Positions 1 through 10,320 are shown, counted from the stretch's first letter. The stretch: DNA of 64,000 nucleotides from Linderina pennispora (GCF_002104995.1 NW_024468249.1:2728001-2792000), one strand, 5' to 3'. Made by a program: numbers and translations. Notes: generated by a model not told the origin, from the letters alone.

Positions 1-1084
1 GCCAAGCTAGCAGCGAGCACTACCGAGCAGCCACCAGACAGCGTTATCGAGAGCATGTCGTCGTTTATTGTGCCCGCTAACGACGACCCCGCCAGCGATC
101 CCGCAGCTTTGCCAAGCGCTTCCGGTTCCTGGGTCGCGCAAGCGCAAGTCCGAGGACACGTTGGGCGACCAGAAGAAGCCGAAGCCCGCCGCCCTACAGC
201 GCCTAAAGGCGCAGTCTGCACGCGATGACGACTTTAGCGGCAACACCACTGATCTCGAGGAGGAGATTGAGAAGCAGGAGGCGAACTTCCGTATCCGCGA
301 GTCGGAGGTCGAAGACTACCTTCATCACCTTGACTGGGACGATGTCGAGCGCGAGCTTGACGAGTTTATGAACGAGAGCGACTCTGACAGCGAGCGCCCG
401 CGGACACCAGCAGGCAATTCGCACAGCAACAGCGGCGTTAATCTGCGCCAGGTCGCGATGAAACAGGCCATGCGGCAGCGCATTGGATCAAAGGATGGCG
501 CTGAAGCGCTGGATGAGGCCCAGGCTGATAGCAGCGATGCGTTTGGCGACAGTAGCACGGACGAAAGCGAGAAGGGCGGCCAGGACCATGGTGCGAAGCA
601 CCGGATGAAGCGGCGCAGGACACAGCACAAAGCAGCGGATACAGAAGCTGATGGGGATGCGTCGAGCTCGCCAAGACACCGTATGTCGTCACTCGCTCTC
701 GATGTCGAGCCAGGAAATGCCAATGGTGCAGCCAATGAAGACGGTGACGACGACGAATCGGAGGAGATGGAGGAGGTCACCAGCCTCAGTTCCCGGCAGC
801 GTTTAGCCAGGTCGCTGGGTATGTCGAACAAGCCGAAGAAGTCTATTCTTGATGACTACCGCGATAGCCGCATGGGCGAGGGCCAGGAAAAGGGCGAGTA
901 TGACGAAGACGGCATTGATGCATCGCTGTTTGAAGGCGCCGAGGAAGGATATCGGGAAGACGACGAAGGCGAGGCAGATGAAGATGACGAGGAGGACGAG
1001 GACTGGGGCGAAGACGACGAGGATGATGATGAAAACTTTGACGACCTCATCAACGAGCTCGAAGAGGGGATCTCTGCCGACTGA
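1..1084 (+). CDS. Acidic nuclear-type protein, 3' part; possibly FCP1-like phosphatase tail
   Basis: The gene enters from the left edge. From base 1 to about 140 the coding-like frame is frame 1. It then changes to frame 2, consistent with one extra base near 130-145, and runs to a TGA at 1082. The visible part is hydrophilic: a basic KRKSED stretch, a segment with LDWDDVERELDEF (roughly 90 residues into frame 2), a Ser/Asp-rich middle and a strongly acidic D/E tail ending NFDDLINELEEG. No catalytic domain lies inside the window. The acidic tail with a short amphipathic Leu-rich end resembles the C-terminus of the RNA polymerase II CTD phosphatase FCP1, which binds TFIIF there. That assignment is inference; another acidic chromatin or rRNA-processing protein is equally possible. 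No in-frame ATG supports a start here, so it is best read as a 3' fragment. Confidence 0.5.
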
Positions 1085-1600
1085 TACAATCCCATTCTTA
1101 CATGAAAAAGGCTCCCTCCTGTACCATTAATGTGTTCGTTGTAATTAAGACAATGTCTACAACACGCTGCTTCTGGCATGATGCACATTGTCCAAAGCTG
1201 AAGCTACCAGGGCTGCTGCGTGCAATTCAGCTAAACGTAGGATGTAGGGCAGCTGAGCGGCTTGAAACGTCACGGTGTCGGTGCCCTTTCCATCAAACCG
1301 AAGCCTGGATCTTGTGCCGCAACGGAACTTGAAAATGGCGCATCCCTCTCTCTTTTCAACACCACAGCTCCGATAAACTATCTGCACCCGGAGGATTAAG
1401 AGCGCCGCCAGAACCGACGCAGCGGATTAGACCCAGAGAAAAAAGTGCGCAGGCGGATTTCGCGATTTGGCCCAATGCCGAATCATGTGGCACGGAACGT
1501 GAAAGCCAGAAACTGCTTATAAATCACGATCTCTCGCCGCATTTCGCAAACGGCTTCATTTTTTCACCGCCATACACTTGTCTTTTCGGTTTCTTTACCC
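1085..1600. promoter_or_regulatory. Intergenic spacer and promoter of the hydrolase gene
   Basis: No coding signal is visible. A TATAAA at 1518-1523 lies about 80 bases before the ATG at 1601, followed by a pyrimidine-rich leader. The left half presumably holds the 3' UTR of the upstream gene. Confidence 0.5.
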
Positions 1601-2541
1601 ATGAATGTTGCCAGGCGTGTGTTTGACGGTGCGCGCAAGGGCCAGCGGATCGTTGCAAATGTTTACCAGTCCTCGACGCCCAAGCCCTCGGGCTACTCCA
1701 TGACCTTGCTCTTATCCCACGCCAACGGGTTCCACAAGGAGCTCTGGGAGCCGGTCCTTGAGCAGCTCTTCTCCGCCCAATCGTCGCGGCCCTGGAGCAT
1801 CAGCCAGGCAGTCGCGATCGATTCGTACAACCACGGAGACAGCGCCGTTCTGAACCGCGAGTCAGTTGCGATTGAGGAGTTCTCGACCTGGTTCAACAAT
1901 GCCAGCGACATCCTGGCAGTTGTGCGGCAGCTGGGCGTGCGCCAGAACGTAATTGGCATTGGCCACTCGTGGGGTGCAGCATCGATGCTTTTGGCGGAGG
2001 AAATCTCACCGCTGACGTTCTCGGGCCTGGTTATTGCCGACCCGGTTCTGTTTAACCAGGTCGAGCTAAACCGCAATTCGGCGATCGTGAAGATGACCAT
2101 GGGGCGGCGGGCGGAGTGGAAAGACGAGGAGGCTGCGCGCAAGTACTTTGAGCCGCACCCGTTCTTCAAGATCTGGGATAAGCGCATTCTCGACCTGCAC
2201 ATCAAGCACGGCCTAGAGGAGGTCGGCGGGAAGCTTGTGCTGAAGTGCCGGCCGATTAACGAGGCTGGGGTGTTCGCAGGCGCTATGATTGCATCGCCAT
2301 ATGCAACCTGGAATATCTGGAAGGTGCAGTGCCCGACCGTGTTCTTGACTGGCGAGACATCACAGCCGTCGCCGGGGAGCATATTCGCAGAGTCATCAAG
2401 CCAATTAACGACTGCGAGCACTATGTCATGAAGGGCAGAGGCCATTTGCTGCTGCATGAGGATCCCGATCAGACTGCGCAGTATTTTGCAAAGTTCTTTG
2501 ACGGCTTCGCCACGAAGCTGAGCCCCAAGGCTAACCTCTAG
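1601..2541 (+). CDS. Alpha/beta hydrolase, Lpx1-like (peroxisomal lipase family)
   Basis: About 312 residues if the frame break is repaired. The N-terminal part shows the hydrolase core with LLLSHANGFHKELW (oxyanion-side HANGF motif near residue 37) and the nucleophile elbow GIGHSWGAA near residue 127 (Ser nucleophile). The C-terminal part, in a different frame, supplies the catalytic His in GRGHLLLHEDP. The frame changes between about 2350 and 2378, where the shift equals two extra bases or one missing base. The family (AB hydrolase_6; yeast Lpx1 and relatives) contains peroxisomal lipases/epoxide-hydrolase-like enzymes, and the HANGFHKE segment is typical of that fungal branch. The protein ends KANL, not a canonical SKL-type peroxisomal signal, so targeting is uncertain. 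TATA box at 1518. Confidence 0.8.
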
Positions 2542-2651
2542 GTACCCGTCTTTTTAATATTGCCATCTATACACACCACCATGCTTTTATGACAGCAGCT
2601 TCCCATCTCATCCCACGTACTTTAATGGAACCATGACATTACCATGCGAAT

Positions 2652-3629
2652 CTATGTCAAGCCATGCATCGGGTTGTATAGCATCGCGCCCTCCTCGAAC
2701 ACAGGCAGCTGTAGAGCCATGCCGTCTGATGCGTGCTGCTGTCCATTATCGAGCCGCCAACCGTGGCGGTTGTGCGATATGTACTTCCCTTCCGATCCCT
2801 GCACCAAGTGCGCAGGGTTGATGCAAACATTGTTATCACAGAGGTGGTACACACGCTGATCCAAGTAGTACTTGCGGTACCACAGCATATATGCCACTAC
2901 ATGCGCCATCTGCTTCCTACGGTTGACATACAGCTGCATGTATCCACCTGGCCTGTTCGTAGCACCGCAGAGCTCAAAGCAGCGGTGCTGACCAGTGATT
3001 TGCATACGGCTCCCGTTTGAGCAAGCGCGATTCCATACGGCGCGCAACTGCTCCAAGGTAATGCCGGTTATATCGGAGATGACACCAGAGGTGCGGCTCA
3101 GCTTTCCTTTGCTACCGCTTAGGAACTCCAGCGCAGGCTCATCGTCATTAATGGGTACAAGGGGGAGCCGATTTCTTGGTAGTGACGCGTGCGCTGGAGC
3201 AGGCTCTGGAACACGCATATCTCCTGAACTCGACTCTGGTGCGGTGCGATCGACGATGGGTTCAGGCACAAGTGCAGGCGCTTGAGCTGGTACCTTTCTA
3301 TCTGGACCATCTTGCCCTGAATACGGGTGTGTGCTGGAGCTGTCTTCCTCTTTGACCTTGACCTCATCTTCTTCCTTGACCCTGACCTTCTTGCTCTTGG
3401 TTTTGGTCTTGGTTTTGGTTTTGCCCTTGCTTTTGGCCTTAGTCTTGCCCTTGCTTTTGTTTTTGCGCGCGTCCTTGTGCCTCTCGCGCAAGACCGGCGG
3501 CATCGTTGATATTTGAAAATGAAAAGCACGCTGTTGTAAATTGGCGAGGTGTTTGTCGGCGAGGTATAGCAAGGGCTTGAAGAGGTTGCAAAGCGTTTTG
3601 GTCGGAAGCAAGAAATGAAAACTCGGCAA
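2652..3629 (-). CDS. His-Me finger (HNH-like) zinc-binding endonuclease-like protein with Lys-rich N-terminus
   Basis: Uninterrupted frame of 325 codons. An in-frame ATG at 3503 (residue 43, MPPVLRERHK) gives a more sensible 283-residue protein without the hydrophobic leader. After the start comes a very basic tract of KTK/KSK repeats (nuclear-localisation-like), an acidic/Pro-rich linker, then a C-terminal domain. That domain shows CFELCG, an AHVVAYMLWYRKYY helix, and the core HLCDNNVCINPAHL. The spacing H-x-C-x4-C-x4-H matches the catalytic His and first zinc site of I-PpoI-type homing nucleases, and CINPAHL is the family signature of the homing-endonuclease zinc loop. The active-site Asn would be in SHNRHG, somewhat displaced. 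The gene is free-standing between two metabolic genes, not in an intron. A role in DNA cleavage is inferred from fold motifs; a domesticated DNA-binding role is possible. Confidence 0.6.
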   Translation of the reverse strand: MPSFHFLLPTKTLCNLFKPLLYLADKHLANLQQRAFHFQISTMPPVLRERHKDARKNKSKGKTKAKSKGKTKTKTKTKSKKVRVKEEDEVKVKEEDSSSTHPYSGQDGPDRKVPAQAPALVPEPIVDRTAPESSSGDMRVPEPAPAHASLPRNRLPLVPINDDEPALEFLSGSKGKLSRTSGVISDITGITLEQLRAVWNRACSNGSRMQITGQHRCFELCGATNRPGGYMQLYVNRRKQMAHVVAYMLWYRKYYLDQRVYHLCDNNVCINPAHLVQGSEGKYISHNRHGWRLDNGQQHASDGMALQLPVFEEGAMLYNPMHGLT

Positions 3630-4534
3630 CTCGTGCGTCCTGTGTTCCTTGAAGGCTTGGCTTCATGCCCTCGTATTTCGCATCAGGGTGAGCATGCCGT
3701 GAGCCAGAATCGAAACCAGCGGATCTCGAGCCATCGGTAGGCTAAGCCACAAGCCAGCAAGTATACCGAGTTTCGGCTTGGTCGCCACCTGTCTTCTGGA
3801 ATGGCACTTTAGTAGTTGGCGACACCAGTGTATGTGCCTCCTGCTGCAACACAAGGAGAGGACCTTGCTCAGAAGGTAATGCAAGAACAAGAGAAAGCAA
3901 ATGTACCAGTACTTGAAATGGCCAAGCGCACCCTGTCCTAGGGATTCATGACTATGCATGGGTCAGCCTGAGAACCAGCCGGACCTAGTAAAGAACCCCC
4001 TTTGAAAGGAATTACTGATACCATCTATGTATGTCTAGTAGAGGGGTTCTCATCGCGGGCGTCGTAAGTACTGGTTCACTTACAACCATCCCAATGGTGA
4101 GAGGAACATGATGAGTGCTGCTTCAGCGATGGCCAATGGGGATGGGCAAACACAGCGAATGCGCAAGAGCGGTAAAGTCTGTGCTTGACATATAACCGAA
4201 AAAAAACAATATATACGTACAAATAGTAGAGCTGCGGTGTGAGAGCTGCTTGTATATCTGGACAGCCATTGCATCTGGTGACTGTATGCCAGTTTTTCCG
4301 TAGGACTAACAGTAAGCATGCTCAGAATCTTTGCAAAGTATTCGAATAAAGGCATTGCAGGAATCTGGACGCTGTAAGAGGGTCCCAGATGCCCGCTTAA
4401 AAAGCGCATGGGCCCTCGTGCCTGATACCTGCTCGGACAACCATTATTGACTTCCGTTATATATTGCAGTATTTCCGTACATTCCTCACTCTTTTACCAA
4501 GACGGCTTCAGCAAACGCCAATATTCGCAGCCAA
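3630..4534. other. Intergenic spacer
   Basis: About 900 bases between two divergently oriented genes. I see no conserved protein on either strand. A TTATATAT element near 4457-4464 lies about 75 bases before the aldehyde dehydrogenase ATG and may be its TATA element. Confidence 0.4.
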
Positions 4535-6148
4535 ATGGAGAAAGAGCATACCATTATATCTGGTCTTTCTGCTGAGCCCGAGCTCTGCCCTACATCAATA
4601 AATGCTATTGGCGTAACAGTGCAGGAGATGCGTGCAAGTTTTGCGCAGGGAACGACACGCGACATCAAGTTCCGTAAACAGCAGCTAAATTCGCTTCTCG
4701 CCGGCGTTCGCAAGAACTCCAAGCTGCTGCTCGATGCGCTCAGTATGGACCTTGGGCGTCCTACTGTGGAAAGCGAGGTGTTCGAGATTGCGCCTGTCGA
4801 ATACGAGATTGGGCAGTTTTTGAAGTACATGGACAAGTGGGCCAAGCCTGATAAGCACAAGCTGGGGAGCGAGCAGGCCGCGCTGTTGATGTGCTCGATG
4901 GAAGTTCGCAAAGTGCCGCACGGGACTGTAGCAATTATCGGCGCGTGGAACTACCCGATACGACTGGTTTTGCTGCCGCTCATCGGTGCCCTGGCTGCCG
5001 GTAATACTGTTGTGCTCAAGCCATCAGAATTGGCACCTCACAGCGCTATGGCCATCGAGATTCTAGTATCTGAGTGCCTCGATCCCAATGCTGTGCGTGT
5101 GGTGCAAGGTGGAGCAGCCGAGACTTCCGAGCTTCTAAAGCAGAAACTCGACCATATTTTCTACACTGGAAACGGCAAGGTTGGCCGTCTTGTCGCAAAG
5201 GCTGCTGCTGAGCACTTGGCTGGAGTGACCTTGGAACTGGGCGGCAAGTCGCCAGTCGTTGTTCACCACGACGTGGCAGATCTCGGGGCTACTGCTACAC
5301 GCATCATGTGGGCCAAGCTAGCAAACTCTGGCCAGACCTGTGTTGGGGCTGACTACCTGCTAGTTCACCGCTCAATCAAGGACAAGCTGGTCGTTCTATT
5401 CCGGAATTTTATCGAGAATGCCTACACCAAGTCACCGCAGAAATCGCCTGACTACACGCGCATCATCAATGGCCGCCACTGGCAGCGCATCATGGAGCTG
5501 TTGGACGCCACCAAGGGTAATATTATCAACTGTACCGATGACCAGGCTGACCAGGCCGACCGCTACATCCCACCGACGCTGGTCGATGGCGTCCATCCCA
5601 ACGATCCGCTAATGAGCCACGAGTTGTTTGGGCCAATTTTGCCAATCATCACCTACGACACGCTTGATGAGGCTGTGAACTTGATCAACTCGCGCGACCA
5701 GCCCTTGGCGCTCTATGCGTTCGGCAGCTCCAAGACCACAGAGTATATAGTTGCCAACACGCGCTCGGGCTCTGCTGTGTCAAACGATACAATGTACCAC
5801 ATGGCAGCAAACAACTATCCGTTTGGCGGCACCGGCCCGTCAGGTTTCGGCAGATATATGGGCAAGTATTCGTTCGACACTTTTTCACACCACCGTTCAG
5901 TGATGAAAAACAAGCTGTGGTTCCCACCACCCCGAGTTGATTCGATACGCACTCCGCCTTACAGCGGGCCAGAGAACGCTTGGAAGAGTGGTATGAGGGA
6001 TCTTATATATCCCCGCAATTACTGGCTGCGTACCACGCTGCTAGGAAGGCTGTTTACGCTTATCCCCTTTTGGCGCTTGCTGGCATCTACAGGCATCCTA
6101 CTGCGCGGATTGATATATGGGCGCTCTGCTGTTCGTGCTACAAAGTAG
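4535..6148 (+). CDS. Class 3-type (fatty) aldehyde dehydrogenase with C-terminal membrane anchor
   Basis: Intact 537-residue frame. It oxidises aldehydes to carboxylic acids with NAD(P)+. Visible landmarks are the cofactor-binding GAWNYPIRLVLLPL and KPSELAPHSA segments (near residues 135-170), FYTGNGKVGR, the general base Glu in LELGGKSP (near residue 235) and the catalytic Cys in NSGQTCVGADY (near 269). ELFGPILP and PFGGTGPSGFGRY follow near the C-terminus of the catalytic domain. The last ~45 residues add a basic/aromatic linker and a hydrophobic segment (LLGRLFTLIPFW... GILLRGLIYG). Such a tail anchors ALDH3A2/Hfd1-type fatty aldehyde dehydrogenases to ER, lipid droplets or outer mitochondrial membrane. 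That points to long-chain or quinone-precursor aldehydes as substrates, by inference. The start is the first ATG after a pyrimidine-rich leader. Confidence 0.93.
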   Translation: MEKEHTIISGLSAEPELCPTSINAIGVTVQEMRASFAQGTTRDIKFRKQQLNSLLAGVRKNSKLLLDALSMDLGRPTVESEVFEIAPVEYEIGQFLKYMDKWAKPDKHKLGSEQAALLMCSMEVRKVPHGTVAIIGAWNYPIRLVLLPLIGALAAGNTVVLKPSELAPHSAMAIEILVSECLDPNAVRVVQGGAAETSELLKQKLDHIFYTGNGKVGRLVAKAAAEHLAGVTLELGGKSPVVVHHDVADLGATATRIMWAKLANSGQTCVGADYLLVHRSIKDKLVVLFRNFIENAYTKSPQKSPDYTRIINGRHWQRIMELLDATKGNIINCTDDQADQADRYIPPTLVDGVHPNDPLMSHELFGPILPIITYDTLDEAVNLINSRDQPLALYAFGSSKTTEYIVANTRSGSAVSNDTMYHMAANNYPFGGTGPSGFGRYMGKYSFDTFSHHRSVMKNKLWFPPPRVDSIRTPPYSGPENAWKSGMRDLIYPRNYWLRTTLLGRLFTLIPFWRLLASTGILLRGLIYGRSAVRATK

Positions 6149-7344
6149 TCTGCCCGAGATGATAGGTAGACCAGCAGAACAAGAGTAGAGTTAGAGAGAA
6201 ATACTACGCTAATATACTTTTAATCACCACAAACATGAAGCCTCAGGAATCAGCGGTGATTCTGTCGGGTATGCCACGTACGAAAACCGTTAGCATGTTA
6301 ACACAAATAATAGTCTCCAATTATATTATTACTACTGCCTCAAATTATATGAACAACCAACGAGGAATTTCCCATGTGTTGGTCCTCCTAGAGTTTTTAT
6401 ACATTAAGAATAGCCACATCTCCCTTCAGAACCACTTCGACGAAGACTCTGGTACTGAGACCCAGGCAGGATGCAACACTACAGCAACGAAAATAAGCTA
6501 TACCCACTATTCTTAGAAGCGTTGGATAGCTTGCTTTCTTTTCAAAAGACAACATACCTGTTCTAGTTTCCACAGTATATTCAACGCACAAGCAACAACG
6601 ACGACGACATGGTAGCGACACGGAAGCCACTTGAGCACTACTGGTTGAGATGTATACAGCCACACTACCAAAGGGCTCTAGGGCTCGATTGGTCGAAGTG
6701 ATACAAGTCCTAGCATCTGCATTTCCGTGGTAGGCTACCACGCAGCACCAAATACGCTTTTACTCCTTACATCTTTAGGTTTATAACTCACGCCAGGACC
6801 GTCGCTCTCACTTTCCCTGCAGCAGCAGCAGTGGCTTAAAAAGTCAGAGATGAATCCACGGCCAGTACTGATAAATGTCCGGGAGATAGCCCGGCACTGG
6901 GTTGTGTCAATGGATGGTAATGATGGATTTCCTTGTGGCGCCATACGAGACTGCAAAGTTGATAAAGATGTGGCTTTATAATATGATCCTTTTTATTCTG
7001 AATCTAGCTGGTCGCAGAGACCTTGCAGCCTGCTTCTGTGATGCTAGCATTCAAATGCCCAGCCGTTGCCTTGCTGTACGGCAGACCAGTATATTAATAC
7101 CACTCTCACGAAAACCTTGGCGACTGCACTACCTGTTGCTCCTCGAAAGCTTTGCCTAAAAATTGAAATAAACACCTTGAGAGGGTCGTGTGACTACATG
7201 CTACTGCAGTATACCGGCAATGCTAAACATCGGTCTTAGTGGCGTACGACAGAGGGAGACACAAGTGCCAAGCACCAGATTCATTCCGAGACAATTCTAC
7301 TACCTGAACTGCATAGGATAACAACTGGAAAATGTAGGGATGCG
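6149..7344. other. Intergenic spacer (about 1.2 kb)
   Basis: AT-richer than flanking genes. Short frames on both strands have no recognisable domain or fungal codon character. I see no tRNA or transposon feature. Confidence 0.4.
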
Positions 7345-7350
7345 TATAAA
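7345..7350 (+). promoter_or_regulatory. TATA box of the small secreted protein gene
   Basis: TATAAA (context GCGTATAAAATGG) 69 bases upstream of the ATG at 7419; the best isolated TATA element in the left part of the window. Confidence 0.5.
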
Positions 7351-7418
7351 ATGGTAGCAGAATTCAAGCAATGCCACCAATATGTCATATCCCAAACACT
7401 GCATCACAAGTATTCAAA

Positions 7419-7772
7419 ATGCTTTCCCGTACACAGGTTTGTCTGCTTCTCTTTGCCACTCTACCCTCTATTTTAGCAGGGCTGTCAGTTGACCAAAAGG
7501 TCTGCGTCTGCCGGCTTTCTGAGCAAATCAACAAGGCCAAGCCCAACTCGAATAGCGAAACCAAGCTGTTCAAGAGCCTCGCTATTATCCTAAATGACCG
7601 CACAGCACTGGAGGCATTCCTGACGGATCCCAATTCCAATAGCTACCGCGCCGGGCTCGTTAGTTTGGCGCAGACCATAAAGCAGTATGCGTGGAGGGAC
7701 CACTACGACCAGCAGCTCATGTCAGACTTCCAGACCGTTGCGAATCGGCTCAAGGAGTTGCTGGCCTGGTGA
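7419..7772 (+). CDS. Small secreted protein, unknown function
   Basis: 117 residues from the ATG at 7419; an upstream in-frame ATG at 7371 would add 16 residues before the signal peptide and is less likely. Residues 1-20 form a textbook signal peptide (MLSRTQVCLLLFATLPSILAG). The mature part is about 96 residues and helical in character, with a CVC motif directly after the cleavage region. It is rich in Asn, Lys and Leu and has no transmembrane segment. I do not recognise a family. A position downstream of its own TATA box and the frame's integrity support a real gene. Possible roles (cell-wall, effector-like or antimicrobial) cannot be told from sequence. The stop lies only 47 bases before the MED31 5' leader intron. 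Confidence 0.65.
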   Translation: MLSRTQVCLLLFATLPSILAGLSVDQKVCVCRLSEQINKAKPNSNSETKLFKSLAIILNDRTALEAFLTDPNSNSYRAGLVSLAQTIKQYAWRDHYDQQLMSDFQTVANRLKELLAW

Positions 7773-7819
7773 TGGTCCCATTGTTGTGCACGTTTCTCTG
7801 AAATTTACATTAGTTAGAA

Positions 7820-7876
7820 GTGAGTACGGCCAATATCTTTTAGTAGGCTGCATCCGTTCTTTTTTTCCAATTACAG
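7820..7876 (+). other. Probable 5' UTR intron of MED31
   Basis: A GTGAGT donor at 7820 and a pyrimidine tract ending in TTACAG at 7876 delimit 57 bases lying wholly before the MED31 ATG at 7886. No upstream ATG opens a frame into MED31, so this would be a leader intron. It is not needed to make the protein. Confidence 0.5.
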
Positions 7877-7885
7877 TTTCAAAGC

Positions 7886-8287
7886 ATGTCAGAAGCCATT
7901 GTGCCAGACTCGTCGATGCTGTCGGACAGTGCCACACAAAAGACAGAGCCCCTGAATGGCATGCAGGAAGACAAGCTGGCAAAGGAGCGGTTCGAAGTAG
8001 AGCTCGAATTCGTGCAGTGCCTGGCGAACCCTTGGTACATCAACTTTCTGGCCCAGCAGGGGTACTTTGACCAGCCTGCGTTTGTAAACTACTTGAAGTA
8101 CCTCAGATACTGGCAGAAGCCTGAGTATGCGCGATTCGTTGTGTACCCGAACGCACTGGCGTTTCTTGATCTCCTGCAGTACCAGTCGTTCCGCGACGAG
8201 ATGAAGAAGGTCGAGAAGGCGACATGGGTGCACGAGCAGCAGTACTTCCACTGGCGGTGGCCCAACCTCCAGCCGCAGGAGGAATAG
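7886..8287 (+). CDS. MED31: Mediator complex subunit 31 (Soh1)
   Basis: Intact 133-residue frame. MED31 is a small, highly conserved subunit of the Mediator middle module that links transcription factors to RNA polymerase II in the nucleus. The conserved domain spans about residues 33-115: [21 protein letters not shown], then a [20 protein letters not shown] segment and a [20 protein letters not shown] segment, all hallmarks of the family. The N-terminal ~30 residues and C-terminal QPQEE tail are unconserved. It converges on the aspartokinase gene, with 21 bases between the two stop codons, so the 3' UTRs must overlap. Confidence 0.96.
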   Translation: MSEAIVPDSSMLSDSATQKTEPLNGMQEDKLAKERFEVELEFVQCLANPWYINFLAQQGYFDQPAFVNYLKYLRYWQKPEYARFVVYPNALAFLDLLQYQSFRDEMKKVEKATWVHEQQYFHWRWPNLQPQEE

Positions 8288-8308
8288 TAGTCAAGCGTTC
8301 AAATATAT

Positions 8309-10320
8309 TTAGTGCTTCTTTGTCAGGGAATCTAATGAGAGCTCGCTCATGGTGGTGTGGAGGCCAGTGGTGAGCCCGCGCTTCTGCAGCTCGCGGATGA
8401 CCTCGGGGTCGTGCATCAGATTTGTCTTGACGCCCGAAAGCAGGTTCTCGTGGATGGCGCGCAGCGCAACAGCCGACCGGGCGTTGTCAATGACACAGCT
8501 GATGTTGATCTCCGACGCACCCTGACTGATCATTTCGATGTTGACGCCAGCCTTGGCCAGGGTCTGGAACATGCTACCGGCAATTCCAACCATGTTGCGC
8601 ATCTGCTTGCCGACCAGCGAGAGAATGGCCATATTCCGCATGATGTCGACGGTTCCCAGGCGGCTCAGCTCCTGGATGGCAGGCTGCAGGTTGCGCTCAA
8701 TGACTGATGCCGACAGCGCCATCGACACGTGCACCTCGGACGTCGAAATCAGGTCGACGCTGACGCCGTACTTGTCGAGGATCGAGAAGATGCGCGCAAA
8801 GAAGCCGTGCGACACGCTCTTGCGGTTCGAGTGGATGTTAAGCACAATGATGTCGTCCTTGATGGTTACAGCTGTCGGATGCCGCCGCGAGAGATCCAGC
8901 ATGTAGCCGTTCTCCAGCAGCATCTCGGGTGTGTGCACAGTCGGTGACGTCTCGCTGGTCGCCAGACCGCTTGTCGGCCGTGACAGCAGGTCGGGGAAGA
9001 TCACAGTGCCGGCACCGGCCGGGCTCTGCACATTCTTGATGCGGATCGGAATCGATGCGCGGATGACCTGCTCCATGGTGAATGGGTGGATGACCTCCGA
9101 GCCGTAGAAGGTCAGCTCAGCGGCCTCCTCAGGCGTGATGATCTTCAGCAATCGTGCCGACGGCACCTTGCGAGGATCTGCTGTAAAGATGCCATCGACT
9201 TCCTTCCACACCTGCAATTCCTGTGCGCCAACCCCAACGGCGATCAGTGCAGCAGTCAGATCAGTGTAGCCGCGGCCAATGCTGTACAGGATACTGCCGG
9301 GGCACGGGCCAAAGTAGCCGGTGACGACCGGAACGCGGTTGCCGCAGTCATTTACAATCTCGGCAAAGCGCTGCGCCAGGTAGTCGTAGAATGTCTGGTC
9401 CAGGTGGCCCGAGTCAAAGTGCCGGTCCACAGCCTTCTCCAGGTTGACGTAGGCAGCGTCGACGCCCTTGTCCTGCAGGACTGATGCGACGTATTCACAC
9501 GCAAGCTTCTCACCGGTTCCAATAATGACGTCCTTTGACTTGGGCGACACCTCGTTGATGACCTCGGCTGCCTCTAGGAACACCTTCAAGCGGTGGCACA
9601 CCTCGGTTAGGCTCTTCTCCAGCTGGTCCCGGATCTCAGGGTCTGTGATGTTCTCGCGCGAGGCCTCGATGTGGTCATCCAGGATGTCTTGTACGATCTG
9701 CTGGTGGTCAACGCTCGCGTCACCCAGCACAGCGTCGGCGGCCTTGACCAGGCGCGTGGTGGTGCCCTTAGCCTTGACGTCGGTGCTGCGTGCCGAGCAG
9801 ACGACAACAACGCGGTGTGTTTTGAGGAGATTCCTACAGAGAGACAGCAGCAGCAGAAAAATTGATTGCCGGTGTGAGTGCGACATGTACATATTGCACA
9901 ATAAATAGTCGATAAGACGGCAGCACTGGTCCATAGTAGGAGCAAGACAGCTGGCGGCATCATGCATCATGCGTAGAGAGGATCGGCCGCCTCTTGTGCA
10001 TAAAGGTATGGTCGCTGATTGTAGCATTGGCCACAGCTGATGGCTTGGCTGGCCCAGAGTTGCACCCGCGCCTTCACCGGACACACGGTGATACTCGCAA
10101 TCAGCCACCGGCGTTATTCACACCGGCGAGTGTGCGTTTGCCGTAATGCTCACACTGTCCATTGTTCCTGTTCGCCTGCTCGATGTACTTACGGAATGAT
10201 CTGGCCGCAGATGTTCTGGATGAACTTGCCGACGCTCGTTCCACCAAACTTCAGCACGAGAATCGGCTTGCCGGCAGGGTTCTCGACCCGCGGCGAAGAG
10301 ACGTTGGACGATGGAGCCAT
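8309..10320 (-). CDS. HOM3: Aspartate kinase (two exons)
   Basis: Exon 1 is 10320-10193 and exon 2 is 9833-8309, giving 550 residues. The 359-base intron has a GTAAGT donor and a CTCTGTAG acceptor, and joins phase exactly (...ATT CC|G AAT CTC...). The enzyme phosphorylates aspartate, the first step towards threonine, methionine and homoserine, in the cytosol. Exon 1 carries the ATP-binding KFGGTSVG. Exon 2 supplies IIGTGEKL, PVVTGYFG, GRGYTDLTAALIAVG (substrate/nucleotide site) and the DGIFTADPR motif. Two ACT-type regulatory segments follow (around SHGFFARIFSILDKYGV and NMVGIAGSMFQTLAKAGVNIEMISQGASE), which in fungi mediate threonine feedback inhibition. The coding frame is unbroken. I prefer the ATG at 10320 to one further upstream, since family N-termini are short. 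Divergent from the D-2-hydroxyglutarate dehydrogenase gene. Confidence 0.95.

Noticed and set aside
3690-3730. A tRNA-like T-loop (TTCGATT) on the minus strand
   Set aside because: The flanking bases do not form a T-stem, and no acceptor or anticodon arms could be drawn. No tRNA was found elsewhere by eye either.
7371-7418. Upstream ATG extending the small secreted protein
   Set aside because: It would bury the signal peptide 16 residues inside the protein; the ATG at 7419 gives a perfect signal sequence.
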